Shown here: positions 33,134 through 41,577 of the stretch, piece after piece
Position numbering within the stretch: position 1 is the stretch's first letter
Layout of the letters: every line of letters starts with the position of its first letter
Assembly: GCA_017640665.1 (NCBI GenBank)
Contig: JAEPQE010000004.1
Location: 124,001 to 188,000 of the forward strand
From: Balneolaceae bacterium
Lineage (GTDB): Bacteria > Bacteroidota > Rhodothermia > Balneolales > Balneolaceae
DNA length: 64,000 nucleotides
Direction: 5' to 3'
Notes under the pieces: model-generated
Database searches by the model: none
Told to the model about the DNA's origin: nothing
What the model saw: only the letters and a program-made list of their open reading frames with translations
Program-made: the position numbers and the translations under genes

Positions 33134-33955
33134 TTACTTTACAATAACTGAACCTGGGCAACTCCCATCATTGGCTGGGTAATCATAGTTACATTCGTAG
33201 TAATAATACTCGATATCAGTTAATGCCAGATAAGCCATCCAGGCATTAATTAGTTCTGCCTCAAGAGAAGTACTTATTTCTTTGATAAACAGAAAGGTAA
33301 ACGATTCCCCATAATGGGACTTGGCCCCAAAACGCTGCACGACCGGGCTTCCTTGTACTATTTCTCCAACCATAACATTATTTACCTGAAGGCTCCAGCT
33401 ACCTCCGAAGGGATAATGATTCCAAACCGTTTCTCCATCGGCTTTTTCTTTTTGAACTTTAGGGCCCCATACTTCAAGAGCTGTAAAACGGAAGGAAGAT
33501 TCGTTAAAAAATACAGTCGCGTCTTCAACCAGACCTTCCACAAAACCAAGAACACTGTCAGAACCAACTTCGGTTACGTTCAGGGTAAACTCATCGGCAT
33601 CGTAGTCTGCATTAAACTTTGCAGAAGCACTTAAAGCATATTCCCGAAGGGTGATAGGGTTTGTGTACGCATCATTTTTAGAAAATGAAGGCGCTTTAAA
33701 AAAACCGGTATTAACATGTAGAGCACCATTAGAATAGTTCAGGGATACTTTTTTACCTGAATCCGGTTCAACATAGAAATATCCGTTTTGGCGAATGAGC
33801 TCCAGTTTATCTACTGCTTCTTCAGGGTTCCCTGAATATTGATAGGGGTAAGGGTGTACAACGGTTCTGAATGAACATCCCGTAGAGAAAAGCAGAATAA
33901 ATAGGGCGATTAAAGTTAATAAGGATCTCAAAACCGTTTCTTTATTAGTTACCAA
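33134..33955 (-). CDS. Hypothetical lipoprotein
   Basis: The 273-residue product has a lipoprotein signal with FSTGCS (cysteine near residue 27). The mature part is beta-strand-rich with many aromatic residues and no motif I recognise. The C-terminus (IEYYYYECNYDYPANDGSCPG) carries two cysteines that may form a disulphide. The only suitable start is a TTG at 33953-33955. It converges on the DUF6768-like gene and is divergent from pheA. The protein is probably attached to the outer membrane. Confidence 0.6.
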   Translation of the reverse strand: MVTNKETVLRSLLTLIALFILLFSTGCSFRTVVHPYPYQYSGNPEEAVDKLELIRQNGYFYVEPDSGKKVSLNYSNGALHVNTGFFKAPSFSKNDAYTNPITLREYALSASAKFNADYDADEFTLNVTEVGSDSVLGFVEGLVEDATVFFNESSFRFTALEVWGPKVQKEKADGETVWNHYPFGGSWSLQVNNVMVGEIVQGSPVVQRFGAKSHYGESFTFLFIKEISTSLEAELINAWMAYLALTDIEYYYYECNYDYPANDGSCPGSVIVK

Positions 33956-34050
33956 TATTTCAGCCTGATTTCAACACTCAGAGAAAAATCATTCAATTTC
34001 TTCCCAATCTTACTACCTTCAGCGTTCACACTCATTCATGTTGATTCGTT

Positions 34051-35187
34051 ATGAAAAAAGAATTAGAGTCTATTCGGAAAAGACTCGATGATATCGACCG
34101 CTCAATTATTAAATCCCTTGCAGAGCGGCAAGGACTTGTAAAAGAAGTTTCTTCCTTTAAACTGGAAACCAATACCGGAATCCGGGATTTAGAACGGGAA
34201 GAAAAATTACTAAACAAGATTCGTGACATTGCTGCTGAAGTAGGATTGGATCGCTATTATGCAGAACATCTTTTTCGCGAAATTATTACTAATTCGGTTC
34301 GCTTCCAGACCCATTCTTTAGTTGACCATCAAAACAAAAACGATGTTAACTCGATTCGGGTGAGTTATCAGGGTACAGATGGAGCATATAGTCACTTGGC
34401 TGCGGTTCGTCATTTTAGTGAGCGGTTCGAGCATGTGGATTGCTACGGCTACGATACTTTCGAAGAAGCTGCAAAAGCTGTAAAGGAACAACATGTAGAT
34501 TATGCAGTACTTCCGATTGAAAATACAACAGCGGGTTCTATTAACGATACGTATGATATTCTAGGAGATTCTGAGCTCTATATTGTTGGAGAGGAAATTA
34601 TTAAGGTGGTTCATTGTTTGCTCGCGGTAGAGCAGGTGGAAGTTTCTCAGATTCGCAGGATTTTGTCTCATCCGAAAGCAATAGAGCAATGCACGCATTT
34701 CCTTGCCAAGCTCCCAAGGTGTACGGTAGAGTCTTATCTGGATACCGCTATCTCAGCTAAAAAAGTACTCGAAGACGGTGATCTGTCTCAGGCCGCAATT
34801 GCCGGCGCACATGCTGCTGATCACTATGGCTTACATGTGATCGCTCATGACATCGCCAATCAAAAAGAGAATTTTACACGTTTTGTTGTAGTTTCGCCAA
34901 ACTCTGTTCAGGTTGATTTACAGATTCCATGTAAAACATCGCTTATGATGGTTACTTCTCACAACGAAGGATCACTTGTCGATTGCCTGAATGTGTTGCA
35001 TAAACATGGGATCAATGTTTGTAAGCTGGAATCTCGACCACGAATTAACGAGCCATTCAGATACTCTTTCTATATTGATATCGAATCGAATAGTAATGAT
35101 CCGGACATTGCCAAAGCACTAGAAGAATTATCAGATGAAGCCGAAGAAGTAAAAGTGTTTGGTTCTTATGCGAAGCAGCTTAGCTGA
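34051..35187 (+). CDS. pheA: Chorismate mutase / prephenate dehydratase (P-protein)
   Basis: This bifunctional enzyme makes phenylpyruvate from chorismate. Residues 1-90 are an AroQ chorismate mutase (LESIRKRLDDIDRSIIKSLAERQGLVKEV). Residues about 105-285 are prephenate dehydratase, with VSYQGTDGAYSH, VDYAVLPIENTTAGSINDTYD and the substrate motif ENFTRFVVVS. Residues about 295-370 are an ACT domain (KTSLMMVTSHNEGSLVDCLNVL, and LESRP) that binds phenylalanine for feedback inhibition. Length 378 is standard. Its end overlaps the convergent D-amino-acid oxidase gene by 8 bases. Confidence 0.95.
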   Translation: MKKELESIRKRLDDIDRSIIKSLAERQGLVKEVSSFKLETNTGIRDLEREEKLLNKIRDIAAEVGLDRYYAEHLFREIITNSVRFQTHSLVDHQNKNDVNSIRVSYQGTDGAYSHLAAVRHFSERFEHVDCYGYDTFEEAAKAVKEQHVDYAVLPIENTTAGSINDTYDILGDSELYIVGEEIIKVVHCLLAVEQVEVSQIRRILSHPKAIEQCTHFLAKLPRCTVESYLDTAISAKKVLEDGDLSQAAIAGAHAADHYGLHVIAHDIANQKENFTRFVVVSPNSVQVDLQIPCKTSLMMVTSHNEGSLVDCLNVLHKHGINVCKLESRPRINEPFRYSFYIDIESNSNDPDIAKALEELSDEAEEVKVFGSYAKQLS

Positions 35188-36136
35188 GAGACTTTCTAAC
35201 CAGCTCAAGTACCGAATTAGCACAGCCCCAGGAAACGGTGTACCCGGCACCACCATGTCCATAGTTATGGACAACAGAGAAGTTCGGGTCTTTTTCAAGT
35301 CGGATTTCTGATCGCCCCGGCCGTAAACCTACTTTGGTTTCCAAAACAGGCAATTCCTTCAGTTTTTGCTCATATTCTGAGTTGTAGTCAATAATTCGGG
35401 AAGAAAACTCTGGGTCAGGTTTTATGGAGTCTACATCTAACCTTGCAGACCCTCCAAGTATAATCCCATCTTTTCTGGGAATGATATAGGCCATTTCTTC
35501 TGAGTTTTTCCCGAAATGGAAATCAGTTGCCATTCCCCTAACGGAACTATCGGGGCTAACACGAACTACTTGTCCCTGAATGGGATACATTTCGGTATCT
35601 CCGAATAATTTCTTTGCACCTAATCCTGTGCAATTTATAGCAAGGTCGAATTCATTCAGTTCATCCAAATCTGAAATTTCTCTAATTGAGAAGGATCCGC
35701 CAAGCGATTTAAAGTGGTTAACCAACCAAGGCAGATAAACAGGTGTCTCAATTAAAGGAATATTTACGATATAGCCGGAATAGTCTTTGTTATAAAAACC
35801 CGAAACCGAATCTGAAATAATATGATCAGGAGGGATTGATTGTAGCCACCATGGTTTTTCTGATGTATTTAAAATGATCGCGTAATCAATCATTGAAATA
35901 CCAGTAGAAGCATCTTTTGAAAGCGCTTTGAACTTATTAAACGACTCCAGGCTCCATGCATTTACTTTTTTAAAGGGACGTGCCTCGTAAGGGAACCAAA
36001 TAGCACCAGCTACCGCAGAAGTGGTTTCTTCGGTTTTTTCTTTTGTGACTATCTGAACATCATACCCGTGTTCCAGAAGAGTAATAGCGGAAGTTAGCCC
36101 GGAGACTCCAGATCCTAGTATTGTCAAATCAGCCAT
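35180..36136 (-). CDS. D-amino-acid oxidase-like FAD enzyme
   Basis: The 318-residue protein starts with the FAD dinucleotide-binding motif LTILGSGVSGLTSAITLLEHGYDVQIVTKE. It shows further DAO features: AGAIWFPYEARP, INCTGLGAKKLFGDTEMYPIQGQVVRV, and the C-terminal GLRPGRSEIRLEKD and NYGHGGAGYTVSWGCA. These include the substrate-carboxylate arginine and the flavin-contacting glycines. It should oxidise D-amino acids (possibly D-aspartate) to 2-oxo acids. I chose the ATG at 36134-36136 over an upstream TTG. It lies 10 bases after xseA and may share its transcript. Confidence 0.88.
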   Translation of the reverse strand: MADLTILGSGVSGLTSAITLLEHGYDVQIVTKEKTEETTSAVAGAIWFPYEARPFKKVNAWSLESFNKFKALSKDASTGISMIDYAIILNTSEKPWWLQSIPPDHIISDSVSGFYNKDYSGYIVNIPLIETPVYLPWLVNHFKSLGGSFSIREISDLDELNEFDLAINCTGLGAKKLFGDTEMYPIQGQVVRVSPDSSVRGMATDFHFGKNSEEMAYIIPRKDGIILGGSARLDVDSIKPDPEFSSRIIDYNSEYEQKLKELPVLETKVGLRPGRSEIRLEKDPNFSVVHNYGHGGAGYTVSWGCANSVLELVRKSLS

Positions 36137-36146
36137 CAACTTATTT

Positions 36147-37340
36147 TTAGTTCAATTTGACTCTTGAATTGTACCACTCCAACTCAGTGGTATTTTCTTT
36201 ATCAAAATCAGGAGCTTTCCGGATCCACTTCCCATCCTGCCATACACGAACAAAACCTTTTTCTAATGGCTCATTTGGGTTTTGTTTATCCAGCCGGTGC
36301 CGGAGCTGAATTAAGGCACTCTGCCGATTCTTTTGCAGAGATTCGGTATGATGCTTCAACCGGTCTGTCAGACGGTGTATGTCTGACTTGGCGTGCATCA
36401 TCTTTTGTTGAACGGCCAGAAGAGCATGTGATTTCGCCAAACCTGAAATCCGGTCCTTGAAATATTGAATAGCCCCTTTGGTGTTAAGTTCAACCCGGCG
36501 GAATAAATCTTCAACCAGCATTTTTATTTCGTTGATATCAGGCGTAGCAAAAACGGCTGCCTGAGTAGGGGTTGCAGCTCTGGTATCTGCTACAAAATCA
36601 GAAATCGAGAAGTCAACTTCATGTCCCACAGCACTTATTAACGGAATTTCGCAGGCAAAAACCGCTCTGGCTACAGCTTCTTCGTTGAAAGGCCAAAGAT
36701 CTTCCAAAGAGCCTCCTCCGCGACTTATAATCACAACATCCACATGGTTTCGGGAAGAGAAATACTCGATCCCTTTCACAATTTCGGGGGCCGCATTAAT
36801 TCCCTGTACGCTGGCATGATAAAGCTGGACTTCAGCCAATGGCCATCTTTTTTCTAAAGTAGATCGGATATCCTGAAATGCAGCCGTGGTTTTTGAGGTT
36901 ACCACTCCAATTTTTGCAGGAAATTTTGGAAGTGGTTTTTTGTGGATATCTTCGAATAATCCTTCTGCTTTCAATTTGGCTTTTAGTTCTTCAAATGCCT
37001 GTTGCAGTTTCCCAATACCGGCTTGTTGAACTAAGCTTACAATCAATTGATACCTCCCATGAGGAGCGTAGACTTGAAGATCCCCACCCACTACAATTTG
37101 TTGTCCATCCGTTAAGTTTATTCCCGAACGTTGAACGGTACTCCTCCAAATAACACAAGGAAGTTGGGCTCCTGAATCTTTCAGTGTAAAATAAATATGG
37201 CCATTGGCACTCTGTTTAACATTACTGGCTTCTCCTTCCACCAAAATATCGTTGAAGTTTTGCTCCAGCAGGCTTTTAATTTTGCCGGTAAGCTCGGTTA
37301 CAGAAGGAATATCAAAAAGAAAGGGAATTTGATCCGCCAT
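36147..37340 (-). CDS. xseA: Exodeoxyribonuclease VII large subunit
   Basis: XseA is the catalytic subunit of exonuclease VII, which degrades single-stranded DNA from both ends. The N-terminal OB fold (FNDILVEGEASNVKQSANGHIYFTLKD) is followed by the catalytic core KIGVVTSKTTAAFQDI, VVIISRGGGSLEDLWPFNEEAVARAVF and PLISAVGHEVDFSISDFVADTRAATPTQAA. A long coiled coil follows and a C-terminal strand (LEKGFVRV). At 397 residues it is slightly short. The small subunit gene xseB, often adjacent, is not seen here. Confidence 0.95.
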   Translation of the reverse strand: MADQIPFLFDIPSVTELTGKIKSLLEQNFNDILVEGEASNVKQSANGHIYFTLKDSGAQLPCVIWRSTVQRSGINLTDGQQIVVGGDLQVYAPHGRYQLIVSLVQQAGIGKLQQAFEELKAKLKAEGLFEDIHKKPLPKFPAKIGVVTSKTTAAFQDIRSTLEKRWPLAEVQLYHASVQGINAAPEIVKGIEYFSSRNHVDVVIISRGGGSLEDLWPFNEEAVARAVFACEIPLISAVGHEVDFSISDFVADTRAATPTQAAVFATPDINEIKMLVEDLFRRVELNTKGAIQYFKDRISGLAKSHALLAVQQKMMHAKSDIHRLTDRLKHHTESLQKNRQSALIQLRHRLDKQNPNEPLEKGFVRVWQDGKWIRKAPDFDKENTTELEWYNSRVKLN

Positions 37341-37393
37341 TATTGATTTTTAGTAGCTTTAGAGAGTTATTTAAGGAATATTGATTAACTGTT

Positions 37394-38614
37394 ATGATAC
37401 GAAAAGCTCTGTCCATTTTGGTGTTGATTTTGCTTCCGGTTTTGGGAACCGGACAGGAGCAAGCCTTTGACTTCGATTTTGGCGAAGAACTCATCATGAT
37501 TTACGAAAAAGTATCTGAAAGTATGGGAGGAACCGAGGCTTGGGAAGAACTTGAAACAATGTATGCTGAAGGTACATGGAAATTTCCTCATGGTGATGAA
37601 ACCCCGTTTATTTTTAAAGCGATGGATCCGGATTTGGCACGGTTCGATTTCAGGATTGAAGAAGAAGCTCATACAATATCAAGGTATGGCAGGCGTGGCT
37701 GGATAAACGATCCCGGAAGTATCATAGAGGAATACGAACGTTTCGATGAGATGGAGAAGATTATTGCCAGAAATGCGTTTTTGTACGAAAACAATCTGGT
37801 GGACTTCGAGAAAAAGGGACTGATTATGAAATTTGAAGGATCAGTCATAATCTCAGGAGAAGAAGTTTGGCTGGTCAGGCTGGAAGGGTTTCCTGACAAA
37901 GAGGAATTATACTATATCTCTAAAGACGATAACAAACCGTTTATAAAGCAAAGTTATTATTACCGAAGAGGAAGAAATGGAGTGGTCAATTACTATATCA
38001 AACGATATATGGCTGTGAATGGGGTAGAGGTACCCAGGGAAATTTTAGTGACCAGTGAACATTTAAATATAATCCTGAATTTTTCTTCTTATGTTTTCAA
38101 CAACAGCATGGATAAAGATGATTTTAAAGATCCTAATGAACCTGATTTCACCACCAACACATTGAGTTTCAATAAAGAAAAAGCACAAGATTATTTGCAC
38201 ACAGAGATTCCTGTAACCCGGGCTATGGGGATCGAGGTACAAAAACTCACTACAAACGAAGTAAAACTAAAAGCGCCTATCGAGCTGAATATAAACCATC
38301 GCAGGTCTGCGTTTGGTGGGAGTGTAGATAGCTTATTCTTAACCGCAGGTTGGTCCTATATCCGTCTGGTTGTTGATCATTTTGACCCCTTACCAATTAT
38401 TGTGGGAAGCAAAGCGCGGACAAGTTTTCAGCGTCCGATTACGAGAGATTTTGCAGCCCAACTAGTTATTCCGGATAAGAAAGAAGTAGATAAATTTCTG
38501 GACGCCTACAAACGTTTTGGTAAAGCCCGCATTACTTTAGATGCGGTTATTGAAGAAGATGGGAAAACCTTCGCTGTATTTAAAGGCGATTACGTGGTGG
38601 TGAAGGAAGAGTAG
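37394..38614 (+). CDS. Exported fusion: LolA-like domain plus hotdog thioesterase-like domain
   Basis: The 406-residue protein has a signal peptide ending LGTGQ (about residue 20). Residues about 30-245 resemble LolA/LolB-type beta sheets: EAWEELETMYAEGTWKF, ARFDFRIEEEAHTISRYGRRGWINDPG, VWLVRLEGFPDKEELYYISKDD and KRYMAVNGVEVPREILV. Residues about 256-402 match the YiiD C-terminal/DUF4442 type hotdog fold: RAMGIEVQKLTTNEVKLKAPIELNINHRRSAFGG, then SLFLTAGWSYIRLV and ARTSFQRPI. Hotdog domains of this group are normally cytoplasmic acyl-CoA or acyl-ACP thioesterases, so an exported copy is odd. The frame is continuous, so it is not an assembly error within the window. It is divergent from xseA. 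A role in handling lipoprotein or lipid acyl groups is speculation. Confidence 0.7.
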   Translation: MIRKALSILVLILLPVLGTGQEQAFDFDFGEELIMIYEKVSESMGGTEAWEELETMYAEGTWKFPHGDETPFIFKAMDPDLARFDFRIEEEAHTISRYGRRGWINDPGSIIEEYERFDEMEKIIARNAFLYENNLVDFEKKGLIMKFEGSVIISGEEVWLVRLEGFPDKEELYYISKDDNKPFIKQSYYYRRGRNGVVNYYIKRYMAVNGVEVPREILVTSEHLNIILNFSSYVFNNSMDKDDFKDPNEPDFTTNTLSFNKEKAQDYLHTEIPVTRAMGIEVQKLTTNEVKLKAPIELNINHRRSAFGGSVDSLFLTAGWSYIRLVVDHFDPLPIIVGSKARTSFQRPITRDFAAQLVIPDKKEVDKFLDAYKRFGKARITLDAVIEEDGKTFAVFKGDYVVVKEE

Positions 38615-38661
38615 ATTTCTTTGTGAGGAATCGTATTAAATCTGGTCCTACCCGGTAGTAC

Positions 38662-38679
38662 GAAGGAATTCATTCCTTC
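38662..38679. repeat. Short palindrome of the GAAGG-nnT-TC-Ann-CCTTC type
   Basis: GAAGGAAT at 38662-38669 pairs with ATTCCTTC at 38672-38679 around a TC loop. The geometry (8-9 base arms, two-base loop, GAAGG/CCTTC ends) equals that of the palindrome at 40161-40180 and the one at 5803-5824, which suggests one family with variable inner bases. It lies between two convergent genes, so it could also terminate both. Confidence 0.55.
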
Positions 38680-38698
38680 ACAATAGCACAAAAGAAAC

Positions 38699-39022
38699 CT
38701 AAGAAACCACCGGCCGAACCATAATTTCAAAGTAGTTTAACAACGGGCAGGTTTTCGCTAGGAAAATTGCATCATTCAGATTCTTTGCGGCAATAATGGT
38801 ATATCCAAGGATAATCTCTTTAGCCTCAATAAAAGCTCCATCTGTTTCAACGTTATTGTGGTCGACGATATGAGCTCCAAAATCTTCCAGTCGTTGTGAA
38901 TCTATATGTTGATCTCCTAATTTTTCAATCCAGTTTATGTGCTGCTGAATCCGCTCCCGCAACGCGTCATCCGAGGTGTCTACGCCTTCCTGACCCCGAA
39001 AAATTAACATGTATTTTTTCAT
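38699..39022 (-). CDS. YCII-related domain protein
   Basis: The 107-residue protein starts KKYMLIFRGQEG and contains the ferredoxin-like YCII pattern with QQHINWIEKLGDQHIDSQRLEDFGAHIV and EIILGYTIIAAKNLNDAIFLAKTCPLL, ending EIMVRPV. It is a single-domain cytoplasmic protein of unknown substrate. Its ATG overlaps the stop of the DUF2461 gene (ATGA), making it the last gene of a three-gene unit. Confidence 0.85.
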   Translation of the reverse strand: MKKYMLIFRGQEGVDTSDDALRERIQQHINWIEKLGDQHIDSQRLEDFGAHIVDHNNVETDGAFIEAKEIILGYTIIAAKNLNDAIFLAKTCPLLNYFEIMVRPVVS

Positions 39023-39678
39023 GCAAAGGCTTTGTTTAAAAATGAATGTAGAGGCTGAACTACTCTGTAGTACCCCATGAGTGCTTCAGCCTGGTTAGAT
39101 TCATTAATAAACTGAGAAGTTGGCAAAGTTGCCATAGCATAGAACTGCTTGTTCAGGATGTAGGAAGTCTGTTCTATGGTTGGCTGAAATTCGCTGTCAA
39201 TTCGCTTGTTTTGATCTCCTTTTAGCTTTCCAAAGTATTTTTTGAAAGAAGAAGCATTAATAATATCCAGAAATTCGTCCGTATTCCCGGCAATCAGAGC
39301 ACGAACATTTTTGAGCGCATTCTTATCTAACTGATAGAGCCCACCACCTAAATGAACGTTATCAGCACCAATTCCCAAATAAAATCCGGGGAGCTCAGAT
39401 TTCTTCCCTCCGGGAGAAAGCCCGGCTTTCATCATGGTATTGTAGGGAGTTTTATCCTTAGAGAAGCGGATATCACGATTTATTCGAAATAATGCTTTTT
39501 TTGCATCGGGAAGTATAGAAGGTTCGACCTCCATTAATGCAGGAATAAGCGATTCTACCAATTCAATAAATGGCTTCCGGACATGATCTTCGTATCGCTT
39601 TCGGTTAGCATCAAACCATTCTTTGTGATTATTGGTTGCAAGTTCTTCAAAAAAGTCGATGTATTCCTGAGTGATCAT
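39019..39678 (-). CDS. DUF2461 family protein
   Basis: The 219-residue product shows the conserved pattern of the family: YIDFFEELATNNHKEWFDANRKRYE near the start, ALFRINRDIRFSKDKTPYNTMMKAG in the middle and GFYLGIGADNVHLGGGLYQLD. No enzymatic activity is established for it. It is soluble and probably cytoplasmic. It overlaps both neighbours by four bases, so the TfoX-like, DUF2461 and YCII genes are co-translated. Confidence 0.9.
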   Translation of the reverse strand: MITQEYIDFFEELATNNHKEWFDANRKRYEDHVRKPFIELVESLIPALMEVEPSILPDAKKALFRINRDIRFSKDKTPYNTMMKAGLSPGGKKSELPGFYLGIGADNVHLGGGLYQLDKNALKNVRALIAGNTDEFLDIINASSFKKYFGKLKGDQNKRIDSEFQPTIEQTSYILNKQFYAMATLPTSQFINESNQAEALMGYYRVVQPLHSFLNKAFA

Positions 39679-39989
39679 GAGTTAAACTCCAGTGCTTCGT
39701 TTGTTAAAGATTTCCATAACTGTTTTTCAGAAAAAGGGACTTCATACCAACCTGTCAAAGGCCCTTTTTTCTTGAAGGGATTAAAAGGTCTGATTTCAAA
39801 GTCCTGGTTTTCAGGATCAAACTCTTTACCCAATTTGAAGACCATGAGAAATTTCTTAGAAAGGAAGGCGAATACTTTCCCGTTTTTGGTAATAGCAGGC
39901 GATCCCATCATATTACCCGTTTCAACCTGGGGATGAGCTTCTACAAGTTCGTTTCGAATGGTTACAAAAAGTTGTTGTTCCGGTCGCAT
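39675..39989 (-). CDS. TfoX N-terminal-like / YjbR-like small protein
   Basis: The 104-residue protein carries a pattern seen in TfoX N-terminal and YjbR-like folds: TGNMMGSPAITKNGKVFAFLSKKFLMVFKLG, then PFNPFKKKGPLTGWYEVPF and WKSLTNEALEF. In TfoX the domain is part of a competence regulator, but free-standing copies such as this have no known role. It is first in the three-gene unit. dprA elsewhere in the window is not adjacent, so no competence link is claimed. Confidence 0.7.
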   Translation of the reverse strand: MRPEQQLFVTIRNELVEAHPQVETGNMMGSPAITKNGKVFAFLSKKFLMVFKLGKEFDPENQDFEIRPFNPFKKKGPLTGWYEVPFSEKQLWKSLTNEALEFNS

Positions 39990-40156
39990 TAGTTATAATT
40001 CTGATTCATACTTGGTATATAACAAATCAGGCTTCAAAAAGGGGACATGAAATTGTAAGGAATTGATTTGATATAGATCTTGCTCAATAATGAAAAGGGA
40101 TGAATCCTTTTTTTACTGCACCCGGTTATTTAGTAAGTATCAAGTTTTTTCGGACA

Positions 40157-40180
40157 CCAGCGAAGGGTTTCAACCCTTCG
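40157..40180. repeat. Dispersed short palindrome, copy 2 (shared with 5804-5827)
   Basis: CGAAGGGTT at 40161-40169 pairs perfectly with AACCCTTCG at 40172-40180 around TC. The 24 bases 40157-40180 equal the reverse complement of 5804-5827 except for one C/T difference, including the CCAG flank that is outside the stem. Matching flanks show common descent rather than chance similarity of terminators. Confidence 0.75.
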
Positions 40181-40258
40181 GTATTAATAGATAAAAAAGC
40201 TGATTTCAAGAGAGAAACATAGGTTGTAAAACCTACTACTTCAATTCCGCAAAACCCC

Positions 40259-40266
40259 TATATTTG
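40259..40266 (+). promoter_or_regulatory. Bacteroidetes-type -7 box before pyrC
   Basis: TATATTTG at 40259-40266 fits TAnnTTTG and lies 30 bases before the pyrC ATG. No convincing TTTG -33 element was found at the usual distance; a TTC lies about 20 bases upstream. It would drive the pyrC - lipoprotein - tsaB unit. Confidence 0.45.
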
Positions 40267-40296
40267 AATCGAATTTAAAAACTTTAGCCAACAAAC

Positions 40297-41577
40297 ATGC
40301 TCCTCAAAAACCTTCGTCCTGTAAGTAAAAGCCATAAAGGTGATGAAACCGTTGATCTTCGAATTGGGGATGGTATCATCAAAGAAATAGGAAATGGATT
40401 AAAGGAAGATAAGGGTGAAGAAAGTCACGATTTCGGAGGAGCCTTTGTAAGTCCGGGCTGGATGGACATGCACGTACATTTGCGGGAGCCTGGCTTTGAA
40501 CATAAAGAAACGATCAAAACAGGAACGGATGCAGCCGCATTTGGTGGATTTACAGCTGTTGCATGTATGCCAAATACGAGTCCCGCTACCCATACTCGTG
40601 ATGTGGTTGAATACATTATCAAAAAAGCAGAAAGCACAGCAGTTGATGTGCACCCGATTGGATGTGTAACCAAAGAGCGAAAAGGGAAATCCATCGCTGA
40701 GATGGCAGACATGAAAGATGGGGGAGCAGTTGCATTCAGCGATGATGGTGATCCAGTGTATGATTCACAGGTAATGCGTGTGGCACTGGAATACTCTTCG
40801 ATGTTGGGAATGCCCATTATCAATCATGAGGAAGATTTGGCCTTATCCAGACCAGGACACATGAATGAAGGAAGAGTTTCTACACGGCTTGGTTTGGATG
40901 GAACTCCCGGAATTGCTGAAGAAGTGATGATAGCCCGGGATATCCTGCTTGCTGAGTATACAGGTGGACACGTGCATGTTGCTCACATCAGCACCAAAGA
41001 AGGGGTTGATTTGGTTCGCAAAGGAAAAGCAAAAGGAGTGAATGTGACCACTGAGGTATGTCCGCATCACTTTGATTTGACAGATGAAGAAATTGACCAC
41101 CAAAAATTCAGCACTAATTTTAAGATGCACCCGCCACTTCGAACTCAGGAAGATGTGGATGCAATGATTGAGGGTCTTATTGATGGAACTATTGATGTGA
41201 TTTGTACGGATCATGCACCGCATGCCATCGAAGAGAAAGAAGTGGAATTTATTTATGCACCCAATGGAATTATTGGTCTTGAAACAGCCTGGTCGATTTC
41301 AAACATGCGGCTTTTCAAAACTGAAAAGTTGGACTTACAGCAATTAGTGGAAAAGTTGAGCTACAATCCCCGAAAGATTCTAAATCTGGATGAGCTTGCA
41401 CTTGAAGAAGGAGCTAAAGCCAATCTCACTTTTTTTAATACCGATGAAGAATGGACCTTTGACAAAAAGAACGTTCGCTCAAAATCCAAGAACTCCCCGT
41501 ATATAGACAAGAAGTTGACGGGACGAGCTGTGGGGATTTTTAACAAGGGGCAGTTGGTATTAAGTCAGTTAAAATGA
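40297..41577 (+). CDS. pyrC: Dihydroorotase
   Basis: Dihydroorotase closes carbamoyl-aspartate to dihydroorotate in pyrimidine synthesis. The zinc motif is GWMDMHVHLREPGFEHKE, followed by AAFGGFTAVACMPNTSPAT, which is typical of the long (class I-like) enzymes. Later metal and substrate residues are in PIINHEED, HVHVAHISTKEG, TEVCPHHF and VICTDHAPHAIEEK. Length 426 residues is standard. It heads a tightly packed unit: the lipoprotein gene downstream overlaps it by four bases and tsaB follows that with no gap. Confidence 0.93.
   Translation: MLLKNLRPVSKSHKGDETVDLRIGDGIIKEIGNGLKEDKGEESHDFGGAFVSPGWMDMHVHLREPGFEHKETIKTGTDAAAFGGFTAVACMPNTSPATHTRDVVEYIIKKAESTAVDVHPIGCVTKERKGKSIAEMADMKDGGAVAFSDDGDPVYDSQVMRVALEYSSMLGMPIINHEEDLALSRPGHMNEGRVSTRLGLDGTPGIAEEVMIARDILLAEYTGGHVHVAHISTKEGVDLVRKGKAKGVNVTTEVCPHHFDLTDEEIDHQKFSTNFKMHPPLRTQEDVDAMIEGLIDGTIDVICTDHAPHAIEEKEVEFIYAPNGIIGLETAWSISNMRLFKTEKLDLQQLVEKLSYNPRKILNLDELALEEGAKANLTFFNTDEEWTFDKKNVRSKSKNSPYIDKKLTGRAVGIFNKGQLVLSQLK

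Larger units (their letters stand above)
39990..40296. other. Gene-free stretch with two hairpins and the pyrC promoter
   Basis: These 307 bases hold no credible gene. A hairpin at 40093-40111 (AAAAGG ... CCTTTT) is followed by a T-run to 40114. The dispersed palindrome lies at 40157-40180. AGGTT at 40222-40226 or AACCT nearby can form a further small hairpin. The -7 type box at 40259-40266 lies before pyrC. Confidence 0.6.

Noticed and set aside
38699-39989. YCII-DUF2461-TfoX-like genes as a toxin-antitoxin or defence cassette
   Set aside because: The sizes and overlaps looked suggestive, but all three families are widespread cytoplasmic domains without any known toxin or defence link.
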